Positions 22,402-31,867 of a stretch of 40,784 bases of DNA are shown here, piece after piece. The stretch comes from DYGA01 sp964540695 (GTDB lineage Bacteria; Patescibacteriota; Patescibacteriia; S139-126). The stretch spans positions 1-40,784 of the forward strand of contig CAZINS010000009.1 of the NCBI GenBank assembly GCA_964540695.1, in the 5' to 3' direction. The position numbers were made by a program, and so were the translations under genes. The stretch's first letter is position 1, and every line of letters begins with the position of its first letter. The notes beneath the pieces were generated by a model. That model saw nothing but the letters and a program-made list of their open reading frames with translations, had not been told where the DNA came from and searched no databases.

Positions 22402-22461
22402 GACTTATCTCCTTTTATTTTTTTAATTAAATTGTTAATTTACGATTGTTAAAATCATCTA

Positions 22462-22490
22462 ACTATAGCTTATTTTTTTGCATTTGTCAA
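22462..22490 (-). promoter_or_regulatory. Promoter of lipoprotein gene
   Basis: Minus strand: TTGACA (22485-22490), a 17-bp spacer containing CAAAAAAAT, then TATAGT (22462-22467). It has the same A7-spacer design as 15472-15500 and 36920-36948. Confidence 0.8.
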
Positions 22491-22518
22491 TGATTTGATT
22501 TGTCAGTATGATTAGATT

Positions 22519-24342
22519 ATGAATAAGTTTAGCCAAATTTTAGAAAAAAAATATACCTTATATATAGGTATCTTGATTTATATTATCATCTTGACCGCTA
22601 TTAGTTGGTTTAAATACTTAAAGCTTGGTTACAATGCCTTAGATTTAGCTATTTACAATAACGCCTTTTTCAATGCCACAGCTGGCAATGGTTTTTGGTC
22701 TAGCATCCAAGGACATCACTACTTTGCTGATCACTTTGAACCACTACTCTATTTACTACTCCCTCTTTATTGGATCTTTAAATCTCCACTCAATTTATTG
22801 CTTTGGCAAAGTATTATCCTAGCCAGCGCTTCAATCCCAATTTACTTAATCGCCAAAAATATTGTCAGTCAAAAACTAGCGGTCCTTTTGGCATTAAGCT
22901 GGTTACTCAACCCTCTGGCTTGGAACATAAATTTATACGAATGGCATTTGCTACCACTGGCTATACCTTTACTATTACTTGTCTATTATTTTTATTTAAA
23001 AAACAATTTTAAATACTATTTTGTTTTTCTGTTACTAGCTCTGCTAGTCAGAGAAGATGTGGCCTTGGCAGTTGGGGGGTTTTTTTTACTTGCTCTAATC
23101 GAAAAAAAATCCTGGCGCTGGTGGTTGACACCATTGCTTGGCAGTTTAATTTATTTTACTATCAGTAATTTGGTTATTTCCTATTTTAATACCAACGCTT
23201 CACGCTTTAGTGTGTACTATGAATGGTTGCTTACTACCAATCTAGGACAATTTATCCTGCACTTTTTTTCTCTAGGTAATCTGGAGATGTTACTAGGCTT
23301 ACTACTGGCCTTTTTATTTTTACCTTTAGCAGGAAAAAAATATTTAATCTTGGCAACCGGCCCGTTATTACAATTTATTTTAGGTGAACCGGGAGGTAGT
23401 AACATAATTGTTGATACTCATTATTCTTCATTGTTTATCCCCGCGTTAATTATTAGTTCTCTATGGGGACTAAAAAATTTATCACATAAAAATACAAAAT
23501 TTAGCAAATTATTGTATTTTGATTTTAACTTAACCAAACTAATTGCAGGGGTAACGATTGTTTATTTGGTTTTATTTTTAGGACCAGGTTGGGGGGTTAT
23601 CCAACAATTAAAAAACTATCAACCTTGGTCAAAAGAACTAATTTCCCAACTTCCTCCCCAAGCCAAAGTGGTAGCTGGTTATAAATATTTACCCCAGCTT
23701 TCTAGTCGAGAAAACATATATGCCTGGCACTATATTTTTACTGGCAAACAACAATTCTCAGCACAAACTTATGACTACCAAACACCTGACTACTTAATTA
23801 TTGATCCGGCGGATACGGTTTATTATGCTTTGCAATTCCCCGGGTCAAAATCTTACCACCAATACTATCCGGGTGGTTTTGCTAATATAAGAAAGTTAAT
23901 TAGTGGTTATGAGCTAAAATACTTTAACCATGATTTACAACTCTGGCAAAAAAGCGACCAACCAACTATTTTTGAATCAGTGTCCATTTTACAAAATGCC
24001 AATAATAATATACAGGAACTAGATAATTTTTCTCTTGTCACCAAAACAGAAAACAATTTGATAAAACTAACTTGGCAAATAAAAGAAAATGTAACCACTG
24101 ACTATTTTATACAAATCACCTCTAACCAGCAAAAAAATTATTTACGACCTTTGCTTTATTTTTATCCGACCAGTACTTGGGAAACTAACAATTTTTATAA
24201 TTCACTATTGCCCCTCATGCCTGACGAAAAAATATCTCTACAAATTGTAGAGATTACGGGTTTCGTTGGAATTGATAATTGGCGCGGAACTCAGGCGGAT
24301 ATTAAAATAAAACCAATCGGCAGTCCTATAAATTTACCTTAG
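22519..24342 (+). CDS. DUF2079 polytopic membrane protein
   Basis: This 607-residue protein has about ten transmembrane helices in the first 370 residues and a soluble C-terminal domain. The N-terminal part matches DUF2079: GYNALDLAIYNNAFFNATAGNG, GHHYFADHFEPLLYLLLPLYWIF, then LLLWQSIILASASIPIYLIAKN. An acidic loop RED follows (about 178-180). DUF2079 is related in layout to GT-C glycosyltransferases that use lipid-linked sugars, so a role in surface glycan or glycoprotein assembly is likely but not proven. It is convergent with, and shares stop-codon bases with, the membrane protein gene at 24339. Confidence 0.8.
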   Translation: MNKFSQILEKKYTLYIGILIYIIILTAISWFKYLKLGYNALDLAIYNNAFFNATAGNGFWSSIQGHHYFADHFEPLLYLLLPLYWIFKSPLNLLLWQSIILASASIPIYLIAKNIVSQKLAVLLALSWLLNPLAWNINLYEWHLLPLAIPLLLLVYYFYLKNNFKYYFVFLLLALLVREDVALAVGGFFLLALIEKKSWRWWLTPLLGSLIYFTISNLVISYFNTNASRFSVYYEWLLTTNLGQFILHFFSLGNLEMLLGLLLAFLFLPLAGKKYLILATGPLLQFILGEPGGSNIIVDTHYSSLFIPALIISSLWGLKNLSHKNTKFSKLLYFDFNLTKLIAGVTIVYLVLFLGPGWGVIQQLKNYQPWSKELISQLPPQAKVVAGYKYLPQLSSRENIYAWHYIFTGKQQFSAQTYDYQTPDYLIIDPADTVYYALQFPGSKSYHQYYPGGFANIRKLISGYELKYFNHDLQLWQKSDQPTIFESVSILQNANNNIQELDNFSLVTKTENNLIKLTWQIKENVTTDYFIQITSNQQKNYLRPLLYFYPTSTWETNNFYNSLLPLMPDEKISLQIVEITGFVGIDNWRGTQADIKIKPIGSPINLP

Positions 24343-26012
24343 GGTACTACTTGATAAATAGTAGTTTGTCCGCTGGTAAATACTGGTACTAAATAATTTT
24401 TTTCCTGAGGTTGAAAATCACCCAAACCTTTTTCATAAACAGAAAATAAAACATAATCTATTCCTACCTGCTTTAACCAAGCATGTTTTTTTTCATCTAA
24501 ATAAGAGTCGTTGTTAGCATAAAACCAATGAGCATAAGCGGCCTTGGCGTAATAATAAATCGTCTCATGCGCATGAGCCACGTAAGCAATTTGACCGGCA
24601 TAACTTGGAACAAATTTAGCGGGAATATCTGCTGCCAACACCACCTGCTTAGATGTTATTTGTTTAAGCCAAGCAAAACTATCAATTAATCCTTGTTCTA
24701 AATAAAAAATTTGAGCAGTTTGATTTGGTTTATTGATAAAATAATAAATATCTCTAACCAGTTGAAAAACATTACTCATAGCAAAAAATAAAACAAATAA
24801 AATACTAAAAAGTATAGTATTTTTGTTAATTACTTTTTGATAAATTGAATTAAAATTGGCTTTTAGATAATGATATAAATATACTAAAGCATCAATCGTT
24901 AAATATACTAAAATTATATGTAATCCTTGAGTATAGCGACTGGTAAAAGGCAGTGGTAAGATTATTAAACACAAAATTACTACTAACCACAGTAACATAA
25001 AAACATAACGATTATCCAAATTTTTGTTTTTTATTCTAATAAATATACTGACCAATCCTCCTATCCCCAACCAACCATAACCTAAAAATATATACTGCCA
25101 GGGAGAAAGCGGGGTAACGTTTTGCATAGCTCTTTGATAAATAATTGGGTCAACTAAAATTAACCAGCCATGGTAGATGGCTGCTGGTAGTGACAAAACA
25201 ATAAATAATCCTACCCAAATAAATTGTTGCCAATTAATTTTCTTTTGTTGCCAAGTGAGATAAAAAAAATAAAGTATCGCTACGCCATAAACAACCGGTA
25301 AATAATAAGGGTGAAAATTAAAATAAAATAAACCAGCCAAAGCTGCTATAAGTGCGTATTTAATTTTTGTTTGACTTAAGCCTAAAAAAATTAAAAGTAA
25401 AATTACCAACATCATTACCAAGGAAGCGATCATGTGTGACGAATGATAAAGGGCAGTAAAAGTAGTGGCTTCAGTAATCCACAAGTCAATCGGCCAAGAC
25501 AAAGTTGCTCTGGCAGGATTAAGAATTTGTAAAAAAGGAGCGCTGTAGGCACCAACACCAGCAGAAAATAGTAAAAATATTATTGCCCATTGTCTCACCC
25601 GTTGACTAACAAAAAAATAACTAAAAAATATATAAGCAGTCACAACAAACACTGGGATCATTAAAATTCGACTGGCTTGAAAAATTATTGGTAACGATAA
25701 ATTAAACCATTTACCAAATAAACCTACCAACAACCACCAGATATTGAGTGTACCGTGAGTTTGTATTTCTGAAGTAAAAAAATTGTATAAAAAAAATTCT
25801 CCAATTTTTATCTGACGTAAATATGAGTAATAAACCGGCACATCACCTGGACTTAAGGCGTGTAGTCCATTGTATATAGTACCAGGCGGTGTTAATAAAT
25901 AACCAATCAAATAAGGCAAGGTGGTAATAAAAATTACCACAGCACTCAACCACCAAATAAAACGCCACTCCTGAGCTGAGATAGTAATTTTAAATTTATC
26001 ATCAACTATCAT
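24339..26012 (-). CDS. Polytopic membrane protein, GT-C-like (paralogue 1)
   Basis: This 557-residue protein has about 11-12 transmembrane helices and a C-terminal soluble segment ending near GIDYVLFSVYEKG and QPQEKNYLVPVFTSGQTTIYQV. The first loop (LTPPGTIYNGLHALSPGDVPVYYSYLRQ) and the C-terminus closely parallel the next gene, so the two are tandem paralogues. The layout suggests a glycosyltransferase of the GT-C type that uses polyprenyl-phosphate sugars; no catalytic acid pair is certain. It overlaps the upstream paralogue by 4 bp. The GT2 gene that could make the lipid-linked donor heads the same operon. Confidence 0.65.
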   Translation of the reverse strand: MIVDDKFKITISAQEWRFIWWLSAVVIFITTLPYLIGYLLTPPGTIYNGLHALSPGDVPVYYSYLRQIKIGEFFLYNFFTSEIQTHGTLNIWWLLVGLFGKWFNLSLPIIFQASRILMIPVFVVTAYIFFSYFFVSQRVRQWAIIFLLFSAGVGAYSAPFLQILNPARATLSWPIDLWITEATTFTALYHSSHMIASLVMMLVILLLIFLGLSQTKIKYALIAALAGLFYFNFHPYYLPVVYGVAILYFFYLTWQQKKINWQQFIWVGLFIVLSLPAAIYHGWLILVDPIIYQRAMQNVTPLSPWQYIFLGYGWLGIGGLVSIFIRIKNKNLDNRYVFMLLWLVVILCLIILPLPFTSRYTQGLHIILVYLTIDALVYLYHYLKANFNSIYQKVINKNTILFSILFVLFFAMSNVFQLVRDIYYFINKPNQTAQIFYLEQGLIDSFAWLKQITSKQVVLAADIPAKFVPSYAGQIAYVAHAHETIYYYAKAAYAHWFYANNDSYLDEKKHAWLKQVGIDYVLFSVYEKGLGDFQPQEKNYLVPVFTSGQTTIYQVVP

Positions 26013-27661
26013 AAATCTTTAAAAACTACTTGATAAATTATAGTGTCATTGTCAGAAAAAACTGGTTGTAAATAATCTTTCTCTTGTGGCTGAAAAACAT
26101 TAAAACCAGGAGCTTCTAAATAATAGACTATATAATCAATGCCTGTTTGCTGTAAAAAATCTAACTTTTTGTCATCATGACTGTTATTTTGAAAAAACCA
26201 TTTCATTTCCAAATATTTTTTATGAGAATCAACTGTTTCTACCAAATGCCCCAAGTATTGCCGTCTCGTAACCAAAGCGGGAGCTGTTCTAAACCACATG
26301 TCATAGTTGGTAAAAATTATTTTATCTTTACTGGTATTGGTTTCCAACCAAGCGGCGGTTGCTAAAAACTCTTGGGGGTAATAATAATAGGCATAGCTTT
26401 GTTTTTGAATATAAAAAAAATTAAGTCCCAAAAAATTTAAATTACTCATTACAAAAACCAAACCCACTGGTAGCCAAACAAACCAACGTTTGATTGACCA
26501 GTCTTTTATTTTAACTGAAAAATGTTTGTCTATAGCCACTACAAAATAAGCAACCAGAATAGCTAAAGGAAAAAACCAACCTTCCGCCAAACGCCTTTGC
26601 CATAAAAAAGGAGCATAAAGTAATCCGGCTGTAATCACCGACCAGATTAACAACCAATCAAAATCTTTGGCTTCATTTTCTTTTTTCCGCAGATACCACC
26701 AGTAGCTAAACAAAGCTAAAATAAAAGTTACACCAAAACTTAAAAAAGTTATAAATATTTTTGGTGAGGGCAAAAAGTTTTGAATAGTTTTAATATGAGT
26801 TACCCAATCAAAAAAATATAGATATATATAATACCCAACACTAGGCAGTGTGGCTAAAAATATCAAAAATATTTTTCCAGTCCCTGACCAAAAAAATTTC
26901 CGGCGCATAGTAGACAAATACAACCAATACATTCCCAAAATACTAAAAACTGAAGGAATATAAAATGGATGCAGTAACAATAAAATACCACTTACTAAAG
27001 CGGAAACAAAAGTATAAAAATAACTATTGTATTTAAGAGCAAAAAAACCAAAATTTAAAGCAAGTATTAAAAATAACCACGACAAAATAAAATGTGGTGA
27101 AATCACCATACTGGTAAAAGGAAAGGCATCAGGTATAAAAAAATCAAACGGCACGTTGTGCCAGGCATTATCAAACCAAAAAAATGGTTTAGCCAAAACA
27201 AATAACCACCCCCACCCAGCACCCAAACTAAAAAATCCCAAAGCTACCTGTCGCGTCACCCGACTAGTTAAAAAATAACTAATAAATAAATAGGAGAAAA
27301 AAATAAAAATAGGAATTAAAATTGTTCTAGCCAAATGAAATGTTGTTGGTGGAGTGAGGTTAAAAATTTTACTAATTTTACCAAGTAGTGTCCAAAAGGG
27401 ATGAAGTACTGGCAAAGTTTTTTCGCTAGTATACATATTATTTACCAACCAACCGCCTTCTGCCCCTTGTCTAATATAAGAAAAATACACCGTGTTATCA
27501 CCAGGGTTTACAAAAGTAGAAGCATTATAAACTGAACCTACTGGTGTTTGACTGGCTAAAAAGCTATAAGGTAACCAAGTTAAAAGAAGTAATATTAGTA
27601 TTACTAATCCTAATCCCAACCACTCTTTTTTAGTCCAAGTTCTAATGATTGTTTTTAGCAT
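26009..27661 (-). CDS. Polytopic membrane protein, GT-C-like (paralogue 2)
   Basis: This 550-residue protein has about 11-12 transmembrane helices. It shares with paralogue 1 the first-loop motif (TPVGSVYNASTFVNPGDNTVYFSYIRQ), the hydrophobic layout and the C-terminal GIDYIVYYLEAPGFNVFQPQEKDYL segment. It starts inside the end of the GT2 gene (20-bp overlap), and its stop overlaps the next start. The three are thus one translationally coupled operon. A lipid-linked sugar-using glycosyltransferase is the best guess. The two copies may accept different donors or acceptors. Confidence 0.65.
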   Translation of the reverse strand: MLKTIIRTWTKKEWLGLGLVILILLLLTWLPYSFLASQTPVGSVYNASTFVNPGDNTVYFSYIRQGAEGGWLVNNMYTSEKTLPVLHPFWTLLGKISKIFNLTPPTTFHLARTILIPIFIFFSYLFISYFLTSRVTRQVALGFFSLGAGWGWLFVLAKPFFWFDNAWHNVPFDFFIPDAFPFTSMVISPHFILSWLFLILALNFGFFALKYNSYFYTFVSALVSGILLLLHPFYIPSVFSILGMYWLYLSTMRRKFFWSGTGKIFLIFLATLPSVGYYIYLYFFDWVTHIKTIQNFLPSPKIFITFLSFGVTFILALFSYWWYLRKKENEAKDFDWLLIWSVITAGLLYAPFLWQRRLAEGWFFPLAILVAYFVVAIDKHFSVKIKDWSIKRWFVWLPVGLVFVMSNLNFLGLNFFYIQKQSYAYYYYPQEFLATAAWLETNTSKDKIIFTNYDMWFRTAPALVTRRQYLGHLVETVDSHKKYLEMKWFFQNNSHDDKKLDFLQQTGIDYIVYYLEAPGFNVFQPQEKDYLQPVFSDNDTIIYQVVFKDL

Positions 27662-28355
27662 ACTTCAATTTTAACTGGAAAATAATAAGAAAAAAATCAA
27701 CAATATCTTTTTTAGAGAGTTTTGATTTACCTTTTTGTCGATCATTAAAAACTACAGGTACTTCCACTACACTAGCTCCTTGTCTTTCAACTAAAAACAA
27801 CATCTCTTCTTGAAAAGAATAACCATTGCTTTTAATTTGTCCTAAAGGAATTTGCTCAAGTAACTGCCGACGATAACAACGAAATCCAGCTGTGACATCT
27901 TTGGTCTTAAGTCCCAAAAAAAATCTGGCAAAACTCATCGCTCCCCAACTCATAAACTTTCGCCACCAACTCCAGCCAATTATTTTTCCGCCTTTTACTC
28001 GCCTGGAACCAATGGCTAAATCAGCACCTGCTTTGACAGCAGCTAACAATCTGGGAATATCAGAAGGTTGATGGGAAAAATCTGCATCCATTTCCATAAT
28101 AAAACTAGCTCCCGCGTCCAGAGCTTTTTGAAAACCTGTGACATATGCGCTTCCTAGTCCCATCTTTCCAGGACGAACCAATAAATCAAGTTGATATTGT
28201 GATTGTAAATTTTTTACTATTTTAGCAGTCTGGTCGGGTGAATTATCATCTATTACCAATACACGTAAATCAGGAATATTTAAGAAAAAAATTTGTTGCA
28301 ATAACAATTTAATATTTTCCGATTCGTTGTAGGTGGGTAAAATAATATACAACAT
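27642..28355 (-). CDS. GT2 polyprenol-phosphate mannosyltransferase (DPM1-like)
   Basis: This 237-residue soluble family-2 glycosyltransferase resembles dolichol-phosphate mannose synthase. Motifs are ILPTYNESENI at 4-14, VIDDNSPDQT at 34-43, the metal-binding MDADFSHQP at about 89-97 and a GFRCYRR and QEE region further on. It probably transfers mannose or glucose from a nucleotide sugar to a polyprenyl phosphate on the cytosolic face. It lacks the C-terminal membrane helices found in some relatives. It heads the operon with the two polytopic proteins, which could use the lipid-linked sugar. All motifs are intact. Confidence 0.9.
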   Translation of the reverse strand: MLYIILPTYNESENIKLLLQQIFFLNIPDLRVLVIDDNSPDQTAKIVKNLQSQYQLDLLVRPGKMGLGSAYVTGFQKALDAGASFIMEMDADFSHQPSDIPRLLAAVKAGADLAIGSRRVKGGKIIGWSWWRKFMSWGAMSFARFFLGLKTKDVTAGFRCYRRQLLEQIPLGQIKSNGYSFQEEMLFLVERQGASVVEVPVVFNDRQKGKSKLSKKDIVDFFLIIFQLKLKYAKNNH

Positions 28356-28375
28356 ACAAACTAATTGTATAATAA

Positions 28376-28406
28376 AAACTCCCGCCTGTCTTTAAGGCGG
28401 GAGTTT
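28376..28406 (-). terminator. Terminator after hppA
   Basis: AAACTCCCGCCT (28376-28387) and AGGCGGGAGTTT (28395-28406) form a perfect 12-bp stem with a 7-nt loop, and a T-rich tract follows on the minus strand. It separates hppA from the glycosyltransferase operon. Confidence 0.9.
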
Positions 28407-28414
28407 ATTTTTGG

Positions 28415-30376
28415 CTAAAGTAAAGGCGCTATTATAATTGCTACAATGGCCATTAGTTTAATTAAAATATTTAAACTTGGGCCAGAGGTATCTTTAAATG
28501 GATCACCAACTGTATCACCTACCACCGCTGCTTTATGAGCATCACTACCCTTACCACCCAAGTTTCCTGCTTCAATATATTTTTTAGCATTGTCCCAAGC
28601 ACCACCCGCATTGGCCATGATAATAGCCAGTAAAAATCCGGTAATAGTAGAGCCAGCCAACATACCAGCCAGTGAGGCCTTACCAAGTATCAAACCTACT
28701 AATAATGGTGCCAACACCGCTAATACCCCTGGTACAATCATATATTTTAAAGCGCTAGCAGTAGAAATAGCTACACACTTAGCATAATCTGGTTTAGCAG
28801 TACCTTCCATAATACCAGGAATTTCTTTAAACTGACGTCTTACTTCACCGACCATTTCTTGAGCAGAAGTACCGACAGCTTTCATGGTTAAAGCTGAAAA
28901 TACTGCTGGCAATAATGACCCAATAAACAAACCAATCAATACTTTGGGATCAAGTATATCTACATTGTTTAACTGGACAACATGACCATAAGTAATAAGT
29001 AATACCAGTGCGGTCAAGGCGGCACTACCAATCGCAAACCCTTTACCAATTGCGGCAGTAGTATTACCTACCGCATCTAGTTCCTCAGCTCTCTGTCTGG
29101 CGTCATGACCAAGACCAGCCATTTCTGCAATTCCGGCAGCGTTATCAGCCACTGGTCCGTAAGTATCAGTGGCCAGTGTAATTCCCAAAGTTGCTAACAT
29201 CCCCACAGCGGCAATGGCGATACCGTAGATTCCGGCCTGAGCATAAGAAACCCAAATAGCTACACAAACCGCCAGCACCGGTACAACCGTAGACATAAGT
29301 CCCAAGGCAAAGCCAGCAATAATATTGGTTGCCGGACCTGTCTTGGAAGCGTCAGCAATACCACGAGCTGGTTTGTTTTTTTCTGAAGTATAAAATTCTG
29401 TTGCCAGTCCAATTACAATACCAGATGCTAGACCTACTAAAATTGACCAATAAACCCCTATATTACCCACTGTATATTTTACTAAAAAAAATGAAAATAC
29501 TGCTACTATTAAAGCGGCTGTCCAAATACCTGAATTTAAAATAGTATGAACCGCTCCGCTTTTTCGCATTTTTATTACAACATTACCAACTAAAGAAGCC
29601 AGTACTCCAAGTCCAGCAATTAACAGTGGTAAAGTAACAGCACTCTCACCCAATAAATATGTAGCTGCTACTCCCAAAGCCATGGCCGCAATCAAAGAAT
29701 CGCTATAGGATTCAAACAAATCAGCTCCCATACCAGCGACATCACCAACATTATCACCTACATTATCAGCAATGGTAGCAGGATTTCTCGGATCATCCTC
29801 TGGGATACCTGCTTCTACTTTACCTACCAAATCAGCACCCACATCGGCGGCTTTGGTATAAATACCTCCACCTACTCTAGCAAACAGAGCAACCGAAGAA
29901 GCGCCAAAACCAAAACTATAAATTACATTTGGATCTTTAATCAATGCATACAAAATTCCAATAGCTACTAGTGACAAACCGGTCACTGATAATCCCATAA
30001 CTGAACCGGAAGAAAAAGCTACTTTCAATCCTGCAAATAAACTGTCTTTTGCTGCCTCAGCGGTTCTAGCATTGGCAATAGTAGCAATGCGCATACCTAT
30101 ATTGCCTGTTAAAGCCGAAATAACTGAACCCAATAAAAAACAGCCGGCTTGCACCCAACCTAAAGGAGAAAAACCAATAACTAGAGATACTATCACAACA
30201 AAAACAGCTAAGATGCGATATTCTTTATTTAAAAAAGCCATTGAACCTTCGTGGATATAACTAGAAATTTCTTTGACTTTTTCACTCTCCACTTTTATTT
30301 TTTTTATTTGGTAAGCTAGTAGACCGGCATAAACCAAACCGATAGCTCCAGCTAATACTCCGTACAAATAATGCAT
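28415..30376 (-). CDS. hppA: Membrane-bound ion-pumping pyrophosphatase
   Basis: This 653-residue protein has about 16 transmembrane helices. It couples pyrophosphate hydrolysis to H+ or Na+ export and so builds an ion gradient without a respiratory chain. The active site is complete: GGGIYTKAADVGADLVGKVE, DDPRNPATIADNVGDNVGD, DTYGPVADNAAGIAEM and the C-terminal KAAVVGDTVGDPFKDTSGP. The segment GNTTAAIGKGFAIGSAAL has Ala at the position that is Lys in K+-independent enzymes, so a K+-dependent type is likely. H+ versus Na+ specificity cannot be decided by eye. In a fermentative, streamlined cell this may be a major ion pump. Confidence 0.95.
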   Translation of the reverse strand: MHYLYGVLAGAIGLVYAGLLAYQIKKIKVESEKVKEISSYIHEGSMAFLNKEYRILAVFVVIVSLVIGFSPLGWVQAGCFLLGSVISALTGNIGMRIATIANARTAEAAKDSLFAGLKVAFSSGSVMGLSVTGLSLVAIGILYALIKDPNVIYSFGFGASSVALFARVGGGIYTKAADVGADLVGKVEAGIPEDDPRNPATIADNVGDNVGDVAGMGADLFESYSDSLIAAMALGVAATYLLGESAVTLPLLIAGLGVLASLVGNVVIKMRKSGAVHTILNSGIWTAALIVAVFSFFLVKYTVGNIGVYWSILVGLASGIVIGLATEFYTSEKNKPARGIADASKTGPATNIIAGFALGLMSTVVPVLAVCVAIWVSYAQAGIYGIAIAAVGMLATLGITLATDTYGPVADNAAGIAEMAGLGHDARQRAEELDAVGNTTAAIGKGFAIGSAALTALVLLITYGHVVQLNNVDILDPKVLIGLFIGSLLPAVFSALTMKAVGTSAQEMVGEVRRQFKEIPGIMEGTAKPDYAKCVAISTASALKYMIVPGVLAVLAPLLVGLILGKASLAGMLAGSTITGFLLAIIMANAGGAWDNAKKYIEAGNLGGKGSDAHKAAVVGDTVGDPFKDTSGPSLNILIKLMAIVAIIIAPLL

Positions 30377-30419
30377 AATAAAAAATTAATTATTATTTAA
30401 ATTGCGCTGAGCGCGTTTA

Positions 30420-31733
30420 TTATTTATTTTCTTCTGTTGTTATGGTTTCAGTTTGTTCAGTAACTTCCGCTGCTTCTTCGGCTTCCACAATACTTTCATC
30501 ATTTTCTTCAATTTTTTCTTTGTCTGTAGCTTTATCCTCAATAGATGTTTGTACTACTTCACCTTTTTCTGAGGCAATGTCTATTTTCCAACCAGTTAAT
30601 TTAGCGGCCAGTCTAACGTTTTGACCAGATTTACCAATCGCTAAAGATAGTTGATCCTCTTTGACGGTGGCAACTGCTTTGTGTTCAGCTTCATTTAGTT
30701 CGACTGACAATACTTGTGCTGGTGACAAGGCATTGCTGATAAACTGTTCGAACTGTTCGTTCCATTCAATAATATCAATTTTTTCACCATTAAGTTCATT
30801 GATAACAGTTTGTACTCTAGTACCACGTTGACCAACGCAAGAACCAATTGGATCAATATTATCTTGGTGGGCAATAACGGCGATTTTTGCTCTAGCTCCT
30901 GCTTCTCTAGCCACAGCTTTGATTTCCACTGTTTCGGCCATAATTTCTGGTACTTCCAAGGCAAATAATTTTTTCAAAATTTCTGGATGAGAACGAGAGG
31001 CAATAATTTCCGGTCCCTTGTTTCCTCTGGTTACTGAAACAATATAAATTTTTATTCTCATTCCGGGACGATATTGTTCATTGGGAATCTGTTCTTCTGG
31101 AGGCAATAAAGCAAACGCCTTGCCTAAATCAACAAAAATTAACCGCCCTTCAATTCGTTGAATGGTTCCATTTAATAACTCGCCTTCTTTATTTTTATAA
31201 TCATTGAAAATTGTATCTCTTTCCACTTCTCTCAACTTCTGAATAATCACTTGTTTAGCGGTTTGGGCGGCCACTCGGCCGTAATCAGATGGGACCGCCA
31301 ACTCCTGAGTAAGTACATCGCCTATATCTGCTTTTTTATCAATTTTTTTAGCTGCCGACAACATAATATCAGTTTTTGGATTGTATTTTCTGATATCTGA
31401 TATCTCCATGGGGTCTGGTTCGGTAAATTCTTCATTTTTATTTTCTGCTTCTTTTTTGCGGACCAACCAATCTTCCTTTTGTAAACGCAACTCTTCACGT
31501 TGTTTTTCCAACTCTTCCAAGTCAATATCTTCTACTACGGTTTTTTCATCAAACACTCTGGCGCCACCAGTTTCGGGATTAAATTGCACTTTTATATTTT
31601 GTTCCTTGTTACCAAAATCTTTACGAAAAGCAGCTGCCAGCGCCGCTTCAATAGTTTCAATAACCAACTCTTTTTTTAGGCCTTTTTCATCACAAATCTG
31701 CTGAATGGCAGTCATAATAGGATTTGTACTCAT
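30420..31733 (-). CDS. nusA: Transcription termination/antitermination factor NusA
   Basis: This 437-residue protein has the NusA N-domain (about 1-180), an S1 domain (about 185-245), KH1 with DPIGSCVGQRGTRV (about 294-307), KH2 with SLAIGKSGQNVRLA (about 363-376) and an acidic Glu/Thr-rich tail (about 395-437). The N-domain carries a highly charged insert of roughly 55 residues (about 68-120) compared with short bacterial forms. NusA binds RNA polymerase and controls pausing and termination. It is preceded by a promoter and by a hairpin plus U8 in the leader, which may regulate it. Confidence 0.95.
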   Translation of the reverse strand: MSTNPIMTAIQQICDEKGLKKELVIETIEAALAAAFRKDFGNKEQNIKVQFNPETGGARVFDEKTVVEDIDLEELEKQREELRLQKEDWLVRKKEAENKNEEFTEPDPMEISDIRKYNPKTDIMLSAAKKIDKKADIGDVLTQELAVPSDYGRVAAQTAKQVIIQKLREVERDTIFNDYKNKEGELLNGTIQRIEGRLIFVDLGKAFALLPPEEQIPNEQYRPGMRIKIYIVSVTRGNKGPEIIASRSHPEILKKLFALEVPEIMAETVEIKAVAREAGARAKIAVIAHQDNIDPIGSCVGQRGTRVQTVINELNGEKIDIIEWNEQFEQFISNALSPAQVLSVELNEAEHKAVATVKEDQLSLAIGKSGQNVRLAAKLTGWKIDIASEKGEVVQTSIEDKATDKEKIEENDESIVEAEEAAEVTEQTETITTEENK

Positions 31734-31756
31734 AAAATAATTTTAGAATAAAAAAA

Positions 31757-31774
31757 ACTAGTATAAATACTAGT
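31757..31774 (-). promoter_or_regulatory. Terminator-like hairpin in nusA leader
   Basis: ACTAGTAT (31757-31764) and ATACTAGT (31767-31774) form an 8-bp perfect stem with a tight loop. On the minus strand it is followed by eight T residues and then the nusA start 23 bp further on. It lies almost at the predicted transcript start. Confidence 0.6.
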
Positions 31775-31782
31775 CTACGATT

Positions 31783-31811
31783 AGCATAATATTTAACTTG
31801 TAATATGTCAA
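31783..31811 (-). promoter_or_regulatory. Promoter of nusA
   Basis: Minus strand: TTGACA (31806-31811), 17-bp spacer, TATGCT (31783-31788). Confidence 0.7.
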
Positions 31812-31830
31812 GTTTAATTTATAATTAATC

Positions 31831-31859
31831 TTGACAAGCTAAATAATAAATGTTAAATT
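31831..31859 (+). promoter_or_regulatory. Divergent promoter for small-gene pair
   Basis: TTGACA (31831-31836), 17-bp spacer and a weaker TAAATT (31854-31859). A start near 31866 would make the ATG at 31868 nearly leaderless. Confidence 0.5.
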
Positions 31860-31867
31860 CTTTAACC

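Noticed and set aside
31381..31704. 107-residue plus-strand ORF opposite nusA
   Set aside because: Ser/Phe-rich reverse complement of the charged NusA insert, with no start signals.
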